Source of the DNA: Phocaeicola plebeius
GTDB taxonomy: Bacteria > Bacteroidota > Bacteroidia > Bacteroidales > Bacteroidaceae
Assembly: GCA_004558305.1 (NCBI GenBank)
Contig: SFDG01000022.1
Coordinates: 1 to 56,501 of the forward strand
Length of the DNA stretch: 56,501 bases
Direction of reading: 5' to 3'
A program made the translations under genes and the position numbers. The notes under the pieces were generated by a model. That model made no database searches. It was not told where the DNA came from and saw only the letters and a list, made by a program, of their open reading frames with translations. Shown piece after piece: positions 1 through 7,970 of this stretch. The stretch's first letter is position 1; the number at the start of each line of letters is the position of its first letter.

Positions 1-11
1 AGGTTTTAATG

Positions 12-79
12 AACACAAAGACACAAAGAAAGGAAGAGATTTTTTCTCAAGAATCTAAATCTCTTTGTTTCTTTGTGTT
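12..79. repeat. A/C-rich inverted repeat downstream of argE
   Basis: Positions 12-29 and 62-79 are reverse complements over 18 bases with one mismatch, separated by a 32-base loop. The arms are built from the words ACAAAG and CTTTGT. The structure lies just past the stop of the leftward deacetylase gene, so it could act as a transcript-end hairpin. No believable gene is seen in positions 1-196. Confidence 0.5.
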
Positions 80-196
80 TCCCTCCCTACACTACCTCCC
101 AAAACTCTCAGTGCCCTCTGTGCCTCTGTGTTTCATGCTAAAATACTTTGTTCCTTTGAGGCTAAATCCTCTCTGTTCCGCTTTATCTTAGGTTAT

Positions 197-1264
197 TCAA
201 TTAATCTTTAGTCCGTCCAATAGTTGGATATAGGTAGAAATCGCTTCTTCTATTTCACTGACAAGAATGTATTCGTCTGCTGTATGCGAGCGGGATGACT
301 TTCCGGGACCTATTTTTACAGATGGGAATGTCATCAGTGCCTGATCTGACAGAGTGGGCGAACCGAATGGAACTTTCCCCAGTGCGATGGCCCGTTGGAC
401 AAACGGATGGTGGATGTCTATGCGCGATGAATTCAATCGGAATGAGCGGGCCTTTGCTTCACTGCTAATCTGTTGGGTAATGGCTTGGAAAAGTTCTTCG
501 TTCGAATAGAATTCATTACTGCGGATGTCCACCACGAATGTGCATAAATCGGGAATAACGTTGTGTTGAGTGCCTGCATTGATTTGGGTGACGCTCATCT
601 TGACCGGTCCCAGCAAAGAGGATTCTTCGGGAAAACGGTAGGTACGAAACCATTCGATGTCGGACATCACTTTATAAATGGCATTCTCACCTTCATTGCG
701 AGCAGCATGCCCCGCTTTGCCATGGGCCGTAACATCCAGTACCATCAATCCCTTCTCTGCGATGGCCGGTTGCATCTCTGTCGGTTCTCCAACAATTCCC
801 AATGCGATGGGAGGCAGTTGCGGCAATACACTTTCGATACCATTCTTTCCCGATACCTCTTCCTCGCACGAGGCAAGAAAAATCAGATTGTAGTCCTGTT
901 GAGTACTGCTCAGATAGCGATAAACTTGAAATAAGGATACCACACTGGCTCCTGCATCATTGCTACCAAGTCCATAAAGCTTTCCGTTTTCGCTTTTAGG
1001 GGTGAACGGATGTTTCCTCCAACCGTTGACAGGTTTCACCGTATCAATGTGTGAATTAAGAAGTATGGTAGGTTTGTGGACATCAAACATTGGACTCATG
1101 CACCAGATGTTATTCCCGGATCGTCCTGTCATAATCCCGGTTTCTTCAATGTAGTTCTGCAGGAAATCGGCTGCCTGTTCTTCTTCCCGACTGATGGACG
1201 GGATACGGATGAGCGTTTGAAGTAGTGTGAGTGCTTCAGATGTGTAATAACCTATATCTATCAT
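197..1264 (-). CDS. argE: M20 family deacetylase, ArgE-type
   Basis: Cytoplasmic zinc-dependent amidohydrolase of the ArgE/DapE/CPG2 family, 355 residues. The M20 metal ligands are visible: H72 and D103 (SNDAG), the catalytic glutamate pair in CEEEV at 134-136, E160 in VGEPTE, and a late histidine in RSHTADE. The dimerisation-domain motif GKAGHAARNEG lies in between. In Bacteroides the enzyme of this type removes the acyl group of N-succinyl-citrulline or acetyl-ornithine in arginine synthesis; which substrate applies here is inference. The upstream in-frame ATG at 1300 is rejected because a -7 box (1287-1294) lies between it and ATG 1264. The gene stands alone, divergent from the acyl-CoA ligase. 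Confidence 0.85.
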   Translation of the reverse strand: MIDIGYYTSEALTLLQTLIRIPSISREEEQAADFLQNYIEETGIMTGRSGNNIWCMSPMFDVHKPTILLNSHIDTVKPVNGWRKHPFTPKSENGKLYGLGSNDAGASVVSLFQVYRYLSSTQQDYNLIFLASCEEEVSGKNGIESVLPQLPPIALGIVGEPTEMQPAIAEKGLMVLDVTAHGKAGHAARNEGENAIYKVMSDIEWFRTYRFPEESSLLGPVKMSVTQINAGTQHNVIPDLCTFVVDIRSNEFYSNEELFQAITQQISSEAKARSFRLNSSRIDIHHPFVQRAIALGKVPFGSPTLSDQALMTFPSVKIGPGKSSRSHTADEYILVSEIEEAISTYIQLLDGLKIN

Positions 1265-1286
1265 AAATAAAAGCTTTTTATGTGGG

Positions 1287-1294
1287 CAAAGATA
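1287..1294 (-). promoter_or_regulatory. -7 box of the argE promoter
   Basis: The minus strand reads TATCTTTG, an exact TANNTTTG box. It sits 22 bases upstream of the chosen start and inside the longer reading frame, which decides the start. No clear -33 element. Confidence 0.65.
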
Positions 1295-1389
1295 GTTCAT
1301 TTACCCTGTTTTCTTCCCATTTTGCCATTTTTTTTTGCAGAAATGCACTTTTTTTGTTTTAGGCTTCAAGAGATTAAGCCGTAAAGGTG

Positions 1390-1397
1390 TATCTTTG
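1390..1397 (+). promoter_or_regulatory. -7 box for the acyl-CoA ligase gene
   Basis: TATCTTTG, an exact TANNTTTG match, lies 29 bases upstream of ATG 1427. The -33 region is T-rich without a clean TTTG at the usual spacing. Confidence 0.6.
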
Positions 1398-1426
1398 CAG
1401 TGAACTTACAATAAAGCATAAATAAG

Positions 1427-3235
1427 ATGGATAAATCTTTGTTGCCTCGTCTGATCCAACGTCAGGCAGAGAAATATGGCGATAAGACCGCCTTGACCTA
1501 CCGCGATTACGCATCAGGAACGTGGATACCCGTATCGTGGAACCAGTTTGCGGGTTATGTCCGCCAGGTAGCCAATGCATTGATAGCATTGGGGGTTGCT
1601 GAACAGGAGAATCTAGGAGTCTTCTCCCAGAACAAGCCGGAATGCCTGTATGTTGACTTCGGCGCATTTGCCGACCGGGCTGTGACGGTACCGCTGTATG
1701 CGACCAGTTCGGAAACACAGGTACATTATATCTTGCAGGATGCAGAAATCCGTTATCTGTTCGTGGGCGAACAATACCAATACGATGTGGCTTGCCATGT
1801 GATGACTCTCTGCAAGACCTTGAAGCGTATCATTGTCTTCGACAAGAAGGTACAGCTGGTGCCCGGTGACAACCACTCGATGTATTTTGAAGATTTTCTG
1901 GCATTGGGTGCTGACGAGAAATATCAACAGGAAGTGGAACACCGTTCGGACAGCACTTCTGAGGATGACCTCGCCACTATCCTTTATACTTCCGGAACAA
2001 CAGGTGAATCAAAGGGAGTGATGCTGACGCATCGATGCTACAAGGTGGCTATCGACGGTCATGACAAGCGGCTGGACCGCTTGACCTCGGAGGATGTGGT
2101 CATCAACTTCTTGCCTTTCACACATATCTTTGAGCGGGGCTGGACTTATCTGTGTCTGCATCGGGGATGCCAGCTGGCGGTCAATCTGTATCCCCAAGAT
2201 ATCCAGATGACCATCAAGGAAGTCCGTCCTACCGCCATGTGCAGTGTGCCCCGTTTCTGGGAAAAGGTCTATACCGGTGTCCAAGAAAAAATCAGTCAGA
2301 CCACCGGACTGAAAAAAGCGTTGATGCAGGATGCTCTCCAGGTGGGCAAGCTGCACAATATCGAGTATTTGATGAAGGGAAAGACACCTCCCGCCTGGCT
2401 GCACTTGAAATACAAGTTCTATGAGCGGACCATCTACAGTCTGCTTAAGAAGACCATCGGTATAGAAAACGGTAACTTCTTCCCTACTGCGGGAGCTGCT
2501 ATTCCCGTCGAGGTAGAGGAATTTGTACATTCTGTCGGCATCAACATGATTGCCGGTTACGGTATGACAGAAACGACCGCTACCGTATCGTGCGAGTGGT
2601 TTGGCACGCATCGGATCGGTTCCGTAGGCCTTCCCTTGCCGGGAGTGCAGGTACGAATCGGGGAGAACAATGAAATCCAGCTGAAAGGGGGGACCATCAC
2701 TCCGGGCTATTATAAGAAGGAAGCCATTACAGCGCAGTCGTACACAGAAGATGGATGGTTCAAGACCGGTGATGCCGGCTACTTTGACCAAGACGGTTAT
2801 CTCTTTCTGACAGAACGTATCAAGGATTTGTTCAAGACTTCGAACGGCAAGTACATTGCCCCTCAGGCCATTGAAACCAAACTGGTGGTCGACCGTTACA
2901 TCGACCAGATTTCCATCATTGCTGATCAGCGTAAGTTCGTATCTGCCTTGATTGTCCCCGACTACAAGCAGGTAGAGGAGTACGCACGGCAACAAGGTGT
3001 TCCTTATACCGACATGAAGGACCTGTTGGCCCATCCGGTCATCGTGGACCTCTTCCGTAACCGGATAGATACTCTCCAGCAGGAATTTGCCCATTACGAA
3101 CAAGTGAAACGCTTCACGCTGTTGCCTGAACCGTTCAGCATGGAAAAGGGAGAATTGACCAATACGCTGAAGATCAAGCGCGCGGTTTTGGCCAAGAATT
3201 ATGCTGCAGAGATTGCCAGAATGTACGAGGAATAA
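1427..3235 (+). CDS. Long-chain fatty-acid--CoA ligase (AMP-binding enzyme)
   Basis: ATP-dependent acyl-CoA synthetase, 602 residues, full length for the FadD15-like group. The AMP-binding P-loop YTSGTTGESKG is at about residues 187-197. Further motifs are AGYGMTETTATVSC, the adenylate-binding GWFKTGDAGYFDQDGY, and RIKDLFKTSNGKYIAP near the C-terminal lid. It activates fatty acids to CoA thioesters at the inner face of the membrane. It has its own -7 box and is followed 61 bases later by prfB, so the two may be cotranscribed. The ANL-superfamily assignment is firm; chain-length preference cannot be read from sequence. Confidence 0.88.
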   Translation: MDKSLLPRLIQRQAEKYGDKTALTYRDYASGTWIPVSWNQFAGYVRQVANALIALGVAEQENLGVFSQNKPECLYVDFGAFADRAVTVPLYATSSETQVHYILQDAEIRYLFVGEQYQYDVACHVMTLCKTLKRIIVFDKKVQLVPGDNHSMYFEDFLALGADEKYQQEVEHRSDSTSEDDLATILYTSGTTGESKGVMLTHRCYKVAIDGHDKRLDRLTSEDVVINFLPFTHIFERGWTYLCLHRGCQLAVNLYPQDIQMTIKEVRPTAMCSVPRFWEKVYTGVQEKISQTTGLKKALMQDALQVGKLHNIEYLMKGKTPPAWLHLKYKFYERTIYSLLKKTIGIENGNFFPTAGAAIPVEVEEFVHSVGINMIAGYGMTETTATVSCEWFGTHRIGSVGLPLPGVQVRIGENNEIQLKGGTITPGYYKKEAITAQSYTEDGWFKTGDAGYFDQDGYLFLTERIKDLFKTSNGKYIAPQAIETKLVVDRYIDQISIIADQRKFVSALIVPDYKQVEEYARQQGVPYTDMKDLLAHPVIVDLFRNRIDTLQQEFAHYEQVKRFTLLPEPFSMEKGELTNTLKIKRAVLAKNYAAEIARMYEE

Positions 3236-3296
3236 GGTGAATGTGTGAATGAACCATCTAATGAAGTATATATAAAAATAAGAATTAGTAGTTGAT

Positions 3297-4412
3297 ATGA
3301 TTACGATAGAACAACTGAAAGATGTAAAAGGACGTACCGAGGCTTTGTTTCGCTATCTGGACATTGACAACAAGAGAGTGCAGGTAGAGGAAGAACAGCT
3401 GCGAACCCAGGCTCCTGGATTCTGGGACGATGCCAAGAAGGCAGAGGCGCAGATGAAAAAGGTGAAGGCCCTACAGGCATGGATAGAGGGATATACCGAG
3501 GTAAAGACCTTGGCGGACGAGCTGGAGCTGGCATTCGACTTCTGCAAGGATGAACTCGTGACGGAGGAAGAAGTGGACGAAGCGTACGCCAAGGCATTGA
3601 AGGCCATTGAAGAACTGGAACTGAAGAACATGCTGCGTTCGGAAGCAGATCAAATGGACTGCGTGCTGAAAATCAATTCCGGAGCCGGTGGAACGGAAAG
3701 CCAGGACTGGTCGTCGATGCTGATGCGGATGTATATGCGCTGGGCAGAAAGCAACGGTTATAAACTGACGGTGTCGAACCTGCAGGAGGGAGATGAAGCC
3801 GGTATCAAGACGGTGACTATGAACATCGAGGGAGCGTATGCCTACGGTTACCTGAAAGGTGAGAACGGTGTGCACCGGCTGGTACGTGTGTCTCCGTACA
3901 ATGCACAGGGAAAGCGCATGACTTCGTTTGCTTCCGTGTTTGTTACTCCGTTGGTTGACGACTCGATAGAAGTGGTAGTAGAACCTGCCCGTTTGTCATG
4001 GGACACTTTCCGAAGTGGCGGTGCTGGCGGTCAGAATGTGAACAAGGTGGAATCGGGAGTACGTTTGCGCTATCAGTACAAGGACCCTTACACCGGTGTG
4101 GAAGAAGAAATCCTGATTGAGAACACCGAAACACGCGACCAGCCTAAGAACAAGGAAAATGCCATGCGGCAGTTGCGCTCGATTCTTTACGACAAGGAAC
4201 TGCAGCACCGTATGGAGGAACAGGCCAAGGTAGAAGCCGGTAAGAAGAAAATCGAATGGGGATCGCAAATCCGTAGCTATGTATTCGATGACCGTCGTGT
4301 GAAAGACCATCGCACCAACTACCAGACCTCTGATGTGAACGGGGTCATGGACGGCAAGATCGATGGCTTCATCAAAGCCTACCTGATGGAGTTCTCGGAC
4401 AGTGAAGTTTAA
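3297..4412 (+). CDS. prfB: Peptide chain release factor 2
   Basis: RF2, which recognises UGA and UAA and triggers peptide release. 371 residues with an N-terminal helical domain (1-110), the PCRF domain, and the peptidyl-hydrolysis loop GAGGQ ending at Q246 (GGQ 244-246). The stop-codon recognition tripeptide, SPF in E. coli RF2, reads SPY here (199-201). The reading frame is continuous: where many prfB genes carry the autoregulatory CTT TGA C frameshift site, this gene has CTG GAC (3357-3362, L21-D22). The internal UGA and its +1 frameshift are therefore absent. A 44-codon membrane-protein gene follows after 19 bases. Confidence 0.93.
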   Translation: MITIEQLKDVKGRTEALFRYLDIDNKRVQVEEEQLRTQAPGFWDDAKKAEAQMKKVKALQAWIEGYTEVKTLADELELAFDFCKDELVTEEEVDEAYAKALKAIEELELKNMLRSEADQMDCVLKINSGAGGTESQDWSSMLMRMYMRWAESNGYKLTVSNLQEGDEAGIKTVTMNIEGAYAYGYLKGENGVHRLVRVSPYNAQGKRMTSFASVFVTPLVDDSIEVVVEPARLSWDTFRSGGAGGQNVNKVESGVRLRYQYKDPYTGVEEEILIENTETRDQPKNKENAMRQLRSILYDKELQHRMEEQAKVEAGKKKIEWGSQIRSYVFDDRRVKDHRTNYQTSDVNGVMDGKIDGFIKAYLMEFSDSEV

Positions 4413-4431
4413 TCATTCAATAATATAATCT

Positions 4432-4566
4432 ATGGGAAAGAAGAAAAAAACGGCAGGCATCAGCCAGCGCGAAGAACAGAAAGCAAAGCGGGTGATTCGG
4501 AATCTGTGCATCGGATTGTTGGTATTGGCATTGCTTTTCATTGCATTGTATTCATTGGCAGTCTGA
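4432..4566 (+). CDS. Small single-pass membrane protein, 44 residues
   Basis: A 44-codon ORF from ATG 4432 to TGA 4566. It begins with a lysine-rich stretch (MGKKKKTAG), continues with a charged segment ending KAKRVIRN, and finishes with one hydrophobic helix (about residues 25-43, IGLLVLALLFIALYSLAV). The positive N-terminus predicts N-in, C-out topology. It fits tightly between prfB (19-base gap) and the CYTH gene (9-base gap), all rightward, which supports a real gene. No family recognised. Confidence 0.65.
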   Translation: MGKKKKTAGISQREEQKAKRVIRNLCIGLLVLALLFIALYSLAV

Positions 4567-4575
4567 CGGACCACG

Positions 4576-5049
4576 ATGGCACAGGAAATAGAACGGAAGT
4601 TCTTGGTCAAGGACGGTTCCTACCACCAGTCAGCTTTCTCCAGCAGCCGCATCCGGCAAGGGTATATCTGTAGTGCTCGTGGCCGAACGGTCCGTGTACG
4701 GATTCGAGATGAGAAAGGCTATCTGACCATTAAAGGTCCGTCGAACGCTGCCGGAACCAGTCGCTATGAGTGGGAAAAGGAACTACCCTTGGCGGAGGCT
4801 GAGGAACTGATGTCCCTTTGCGAGCCGGGCCGTATCGACAAGACCCGCTACCTGGTCCGTTTTGGCTCCCATATTTGGGAAGTCGATGAGTTCTATGGCG
4901 AGAACCAGGGGCTGGTGGTGGCTGAAGTGGAACTGACAGAAGAAGCGGAGTCCGTGTCACTGCCTGCTTTCGTCGGCGAAGAAGTGACGGGTCAGGTGAA
5001 ATACTATAATTCTTTCTTGATGAAGGAGCCTTATAGCACCTGGAAATAG
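4576..5049 (+). CDS. CYTH domain protein (triphosphate tunnel enzyme family)
   Basis: 157 residues, a single CYTH domain. The signature EXEXK is at residues 4-8 (EIERK), followed by FLV. Later strands contain RIRQGYI, RVRIRDEKGYLTIKGP and the acidic VDEFYGENQGLVVAEVEL. These line the tunnel that binds inorganic or nucleoside triphosphates with divalent metal. Members of this size in bacteria are usually inorganic triphosphatases or class IV adenylate-cyclase-like proteins; the actual substrate is not decided by sequence. Likely cotranscribed with prfB and the small membrane protein. Confidence 0.85.
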   Translation: MAQEIERKFLVKDGSYHQSAFSSSRIRQGYICSARGRTVRVRIRDEKGYLTIKGPSNAAGTSRYEWEKELPLAEAEELMSLCEPGRIDKTRYLVRFGSHIWEVDEFYGENQGLVVAEVELTEEAESVSLPAFVGEEVTGQVKYYNSFLMKEPYSTWK

Positions 5050-5083
5050 GGGGATGACCCCCTGTCAACTATCAAAAAAGGGG

Positions 5084-5111
5084 GTAAAAACTATCAATTG
5101 ATAGATTTTAC
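5084..5111. promoter_or_regulatory. 28-bp palindrome upstream of the ECF sigma gene
   Basis: GTAAAA (5084-5089), then the 14-base palindrome CTATCAATTGATAG (5091-5104), then TTTTAC (5106-5111). The whole is symmetric about 5097/5098 apart from one pair of mismatched bases. It begins 35 bases after the CYTH stop and ends 13 bases before a candidate -7 box. It could be an operator or the end of the upstream transcript. A short G5/C5 hairpin (5049-5062) precedes it without a T tract. Confidence 0.5.
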
Positions 5112-5124
5112 TCCTTTTCTTATC

Positions 5125-5132
5125 TATTTTTG
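5125..5132 (+). promoter_or_regulatory. Candidate -7 box for the sigma-factor gene
   Basis: TATTTTTG matches TANNTTTG and lies 77 bases before ATG 5209. A weaker alternative, TAAACTTG, is near 5158. The palindrome at 5084-5111 covers the -33 zone of this promoter. Confidence 0.4.
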
Positions 5133-5208
5133 AAAAGAGGGTTATCGGGAAAATCGTTAAACTTGCACTGTAACAAGACTTGGAAAACCAACTAAACATT
5201 TTACCGAT

Positions 5209-5712
5209 ATGACAACAGCCAGTTTTACTCAGAATCTTCTGAATGTCCAAGCGGACCTTCGCAACTTTGCTTTCAAGTTGACAGCCGATTATGAAGATGC
5301 CAACGATTTGTTGCAGGAGACTACGTTGAAAGCCCTCGATAACGAGGACAAGTACACCGACGAAACCAATTTCCGTGGGTGGATGTATACCATCATGCGC
5401 AATCTCTTTATCAACAACTACCGGAAAACCGTGCGCGACCAGACATATGTGGACCGGACGGACAACCAGTACTATCTGAACAGTGGTGTAGATGTGGAGG
5501 GAGATTCCACGGAAGGAGCCTACGATGCCAAGGAAATGCGTCGTATTGTCAACTCCTTGCCCAAGGAATATCGTCTGCCTTTTTCCATGTTTGTGGCGGG
5601 ATTCAAATACCGGGAGATTGCCGAGCGCCTGCACCTGCCTCTGGGGACCGTGAAGAGTCGTATCTTCTTCAGCCGACAGAAATTGCAGGAAGCATTGAAG
5701 GACTTTCGCTGA
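5209..5712 (+). CDS. ECF-type RNA polymerase sigma factor
   Basis: 167 residues, typical for an extracytoplasmic-function sigma factor. Region 2 is at about residues 10-75, with the -10-recognition helix around DANDLLQETTLKAL and NFRGWMYTIMRNLFINNYRK. Region 4 is at about 110-160, with helix-turn-helix YREIAERLHLPLGTVKSRIFF. No anti-sigma factor or outer-membrane sensor lies beside it, so it is not a SusCD-type ECF pair. The next gene, a Na+ symporter, has its own -7 box. A palindrome in the promoter region may control it. Confidence 0.88.
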   Translation: MTTASFTQNLLNVQADLRNFAFKLTADYEDANDLLQETTLKALDNEDKYTDETNFRGWMYTIMRNLFINNYRKTVRDQTYVDRTDNQYYLNSGVDVEGDSTEGAYDAKEMRRIVNSLPKEYRLPFSMFVAGFKYREIAERLHLPLGTVKSRIFFSRQKLQEALKDFR

Positions 5713-5792
5713 ATGTAGAGCAGATTTATTCAATTTAAGAACCGTTTCCGCCAAAATAGTAGGATATCAGCGGAGTTTCTGATATTTTTTTG

Positions 5793-5800
5793 TATTTTTG
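5793..5800 (+). promoter_or_regulatory. -7 box for the NSS symporter
   Basis: TATTTTTG, matching TANNTTTG, lies 39 bases upstream of ATG 5840. Confidence 0.55.
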
Positions 5801-5839
5801 CCAAGAATAATAAAAATCATGAAATAAAGCTGTATTTGT

Positions 5840-7204
5840 ATGCAACAGAGTCATCGTGTCAATTTTGGCAGTAAATTAGGGGCCATACTGGCCGCTGCCG
5901 GTTCGGCTGTGGGTCTGGGTAACGTATGGCGTTTCCCTTACGAAGCAGGCAACCACGGAGGAGCTGCATTTATTTGTATTTATTTAGGGTGCGTGTTTGC
6001 TCTCGGACTGCCTATTATGGTATCGGAGTTTATCATTGGCCGCCGTTCGAAGGCCAGTACAGGCGAAGCTTATAATGTGTTGGCCCCTCATACCTCTTGG
6101 AAATGGGTGGGTTACTTGGGAGTGCTGACTGGTTTCCTCATTCTGGGCTATTATGCAGTAGTGGCAGGCTGGACCCTTGAATATATTTTGCAGGCTGCTG
6201 TCGGAGGGTTTTCCGGTAAGGATGCCGATGGCTTTATCCGTATGTTTACGGACTTTTCTCAACATCCCGTCCGTCCTTTGGTCTGGCTGTATGTGTTTGT
6301 CCTGTCTACTCATTTTGTCATCGTGAAAGGTGTGAAGAATGGCATAGAACGTTCTTCAAAGGTATTGATGCCTTTGCTGTTTGTATTGGTAATTCTGTTG
6401 GCTGGCTGTTCGATGACTCTTCCGGGCGGTGGTCAAGGAGTGGAGTTCCTGCTCAAGCCCGATTTCTCTAAAGTGAATGGAGATGTCTTCTTGGGAGCTA
6501 TGGGACAGGCTTTCTTTTCGATGAGCCTGGGAATGGGTTGTCTGTCAACGTATGCTTCCTATTTCAGCCGGGAAACCCGTTTGGGGGCTACAGCCATGAG
6601 TGTAGGCCTGATTGACACCCTTGTGGCCATTCTCGCCGGACTGATTATCTTCCCCGCAGCGTTTGCTGTCGGAATCCAGCCCGATGCGGGTCCTTCACTG
6701 ATTTTCATCACCTTGCCCAATGTCTTTCAGCAGGCATTCAGCGGCTTCCCCTTATTGGCTTATATCTGTGCCTTGTCTTTCTATGTTTTGTTGGCTATGG
6801 CTGCCTTGACATCGACCATTTCGTTGCACGAAGTGCCTACCGCTTTCCTGCATGAAAAGTTCGGCTTTACCCGCGGAAAGTCGGCTCGTATCGTCACTTG
6901 TGGCATTTTAGTGGTCGGTACGGCCTCTTCACTGGCCCTTGGGGACTGGAGTGATGTGACTTTGTTCGGAATGAACATTTTCGATGCTCTCGATTACTGT
7001 ACGGCGAAAATCATGCTGCCGGTGGGGGGTATGATGGCTGCTGTCTTTGTGGGATGGGTGCTCGACCGCCAGCTGGTGCATGATGAGGTGACGAACGGTG
7101 ACACTTTGAAAGCACCTTACTATGGAGTGTTCATTTTCATCCTTCGTTATCTTGCTCCGATAGGTATTCTGGCAATCTTCCTTAACGAATTGGGTTGTTT
7201 CTGA
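5840..7204 (+). CDS. Sodium-dependent transporter, NSS family
   Basis: Inner-membrane Na+-coupled solute symporter, 454 residues, the usual length of bacterial LeuT/MhsT-like proteins. TM1 carries the family signature GSAVGLGNVWRFPY, with the unwound Na+/substrate site, followed by EAGNHGGAAFICIYL. About eleven to twelve hydrophobic helices follow. Substrates of the family are amino acids or related amines; the specific one is unknown. The following HhH gene starts three bases after the stop, so the two are cotranscribed. Confidence 0.9.
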   Translation: MQQSHRVNFGSKLGAILAAAGSAVGLGNVWRFPYEAGNHGGAAFICIYLGCVFALGLPIMVSEFIIGRRSKASTGEAYNVLAPHTSWKWVGYLGVLTGFLILGYYAVVAGWTLEYILQAAVGGFSGKDADGFIRMFTDFSQHPVRPLVWLYVFVLSTHFVIVKGVKNGIERSSKVLMPLLFVLVILLAGCSMTLPGGGQGVEFLLKPDFSKVNGDVFLGAMGQAFFSMSLGMGCLSTYASYFSRETRLGATAMSVGLIDTLVAILAGLIIFPAAFAVGIQPDAGPSLIFITLPNVFQQAFSGFPLLAYICALSFYVLLAMAALTSTISLHEVPTAFLHEKFGFTRGKSARIVTCGILVVGTASSLALGDWSDVTLFGMNIFDALDYCTAKIMLPVGGMMAAVFVGWVLDRQLVHDEVTNGDTLKAPYYGVFIFILRYLAPIGILAIFLNELGCF

Positions 7205-7207
7205 TTC

Positions 7208-7954
7208 ATGTGGAAGGAGTTCTTCTATTATCCCCGTTCTGAACGGAGGGCCATCCTTTTTCTTCTTCTGCTGCTGGCGGTGCTGGTCGGGTGCTATTGG
7301 GTAGTGGATAGAAGGGAGCTTACGGCATCTCTTTACGAAGCGGAAGGGTCGGTAGAAATCGATTCTTTTCTGGCTCACTTACGGCAGATAGATACGGTAA
7401 GAGTGTCCCGTTATGTGAAGAAGTCTTCTCTCTCAGGCAGTGCTTCTCAGCCACACAGGACCATTGTGCAGAAGAAAGCGGCAAACGTCTCTTCTTCTTT
7501 GCCGGCCCCACTTCCGCATGTACGTACTGATTCTTTTCCGCGCCAGGAGAAGTATGCAGAAGGGACTGTCATTGACTTGAATCGCTGTGACACGACCCTG
7601 CTGAAGAAAATACCGGGAATCGGAAGTTATCGTGCTGCTGTGATTATCGCTTACCGACAGCGGTTGGGAGGATTCCGGACTGTGGAACAGTTGCAGGAAA
7701 CCGGCAAGATAGATACCACATTCAATCGTTGGTTCAAGGTCGACACAACGGCTGTCCTCCGGAAACTGTCTGTCAATTCAGACGGATTGGAGCGTTTGCG
7801 GCGACATCCCTATATGAATTTTTCCAAAGCGAAAGCGTTGTTAGACTATCGTCGTAGAGTAGGAAAAATCAAACATCTTTCCCAGCTCTCCTTGCTGGAG
7901 GAGTTTACTGAGAAAGATGTAGAGAGATTGTCACCCTATCTGTCTTTCGACTGA
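7208..7954 (+). CDS. Membrane-anchored helix-hairpin-helix (ComEA-like) protein
   Basis: 248 residues. One N-terminal membrane segment (about 16-36), a variable linker, then tandem helix-hairpin-helix modules. The first begins IDLNRCDTTLLKKIPGIG at about residue 120; a second is GKIKHLSQLSLLEEF near the C-terminus. HhH motifs of the ComEA type bind DNA backbone without sequence preference. Bacteroidetes carry many such proteins, and a role in DNA uptake is not established for them. The start is three bases after the symporter stop. Confidence 0.8.
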   Translation: MWKEFFYYPRSERRAILFLLLLLAVLVGCYWVVDRRELTASLYEAEGSVEIDSFLAHLRQIDTVRVSRYVKKSSLSGSASQPHRTIVQKKAANVSSSLPAPLPHVRTDSFPRQEKYAEGTVIDLNRCDTTLLKKIPGIGSYRAAVIIAYRQRLGGFRTVEQLQETGKIDTTFNRWFKVDTTAVLRKLSVNSDGLERLRRHPYMNFSKAKALLDYRRRVGKIKHLSQLSLLEEFTEKDVERLSPYLSFD

Positions 7955-7970
7955 AGGCTCATGGAAAAGG

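Noticed and set aside
9..191. 60-codon rightward frame at the window start
   Set aside because: Low-complexity A/C and T/G repeat sequence forming a hairpin; no protein character.
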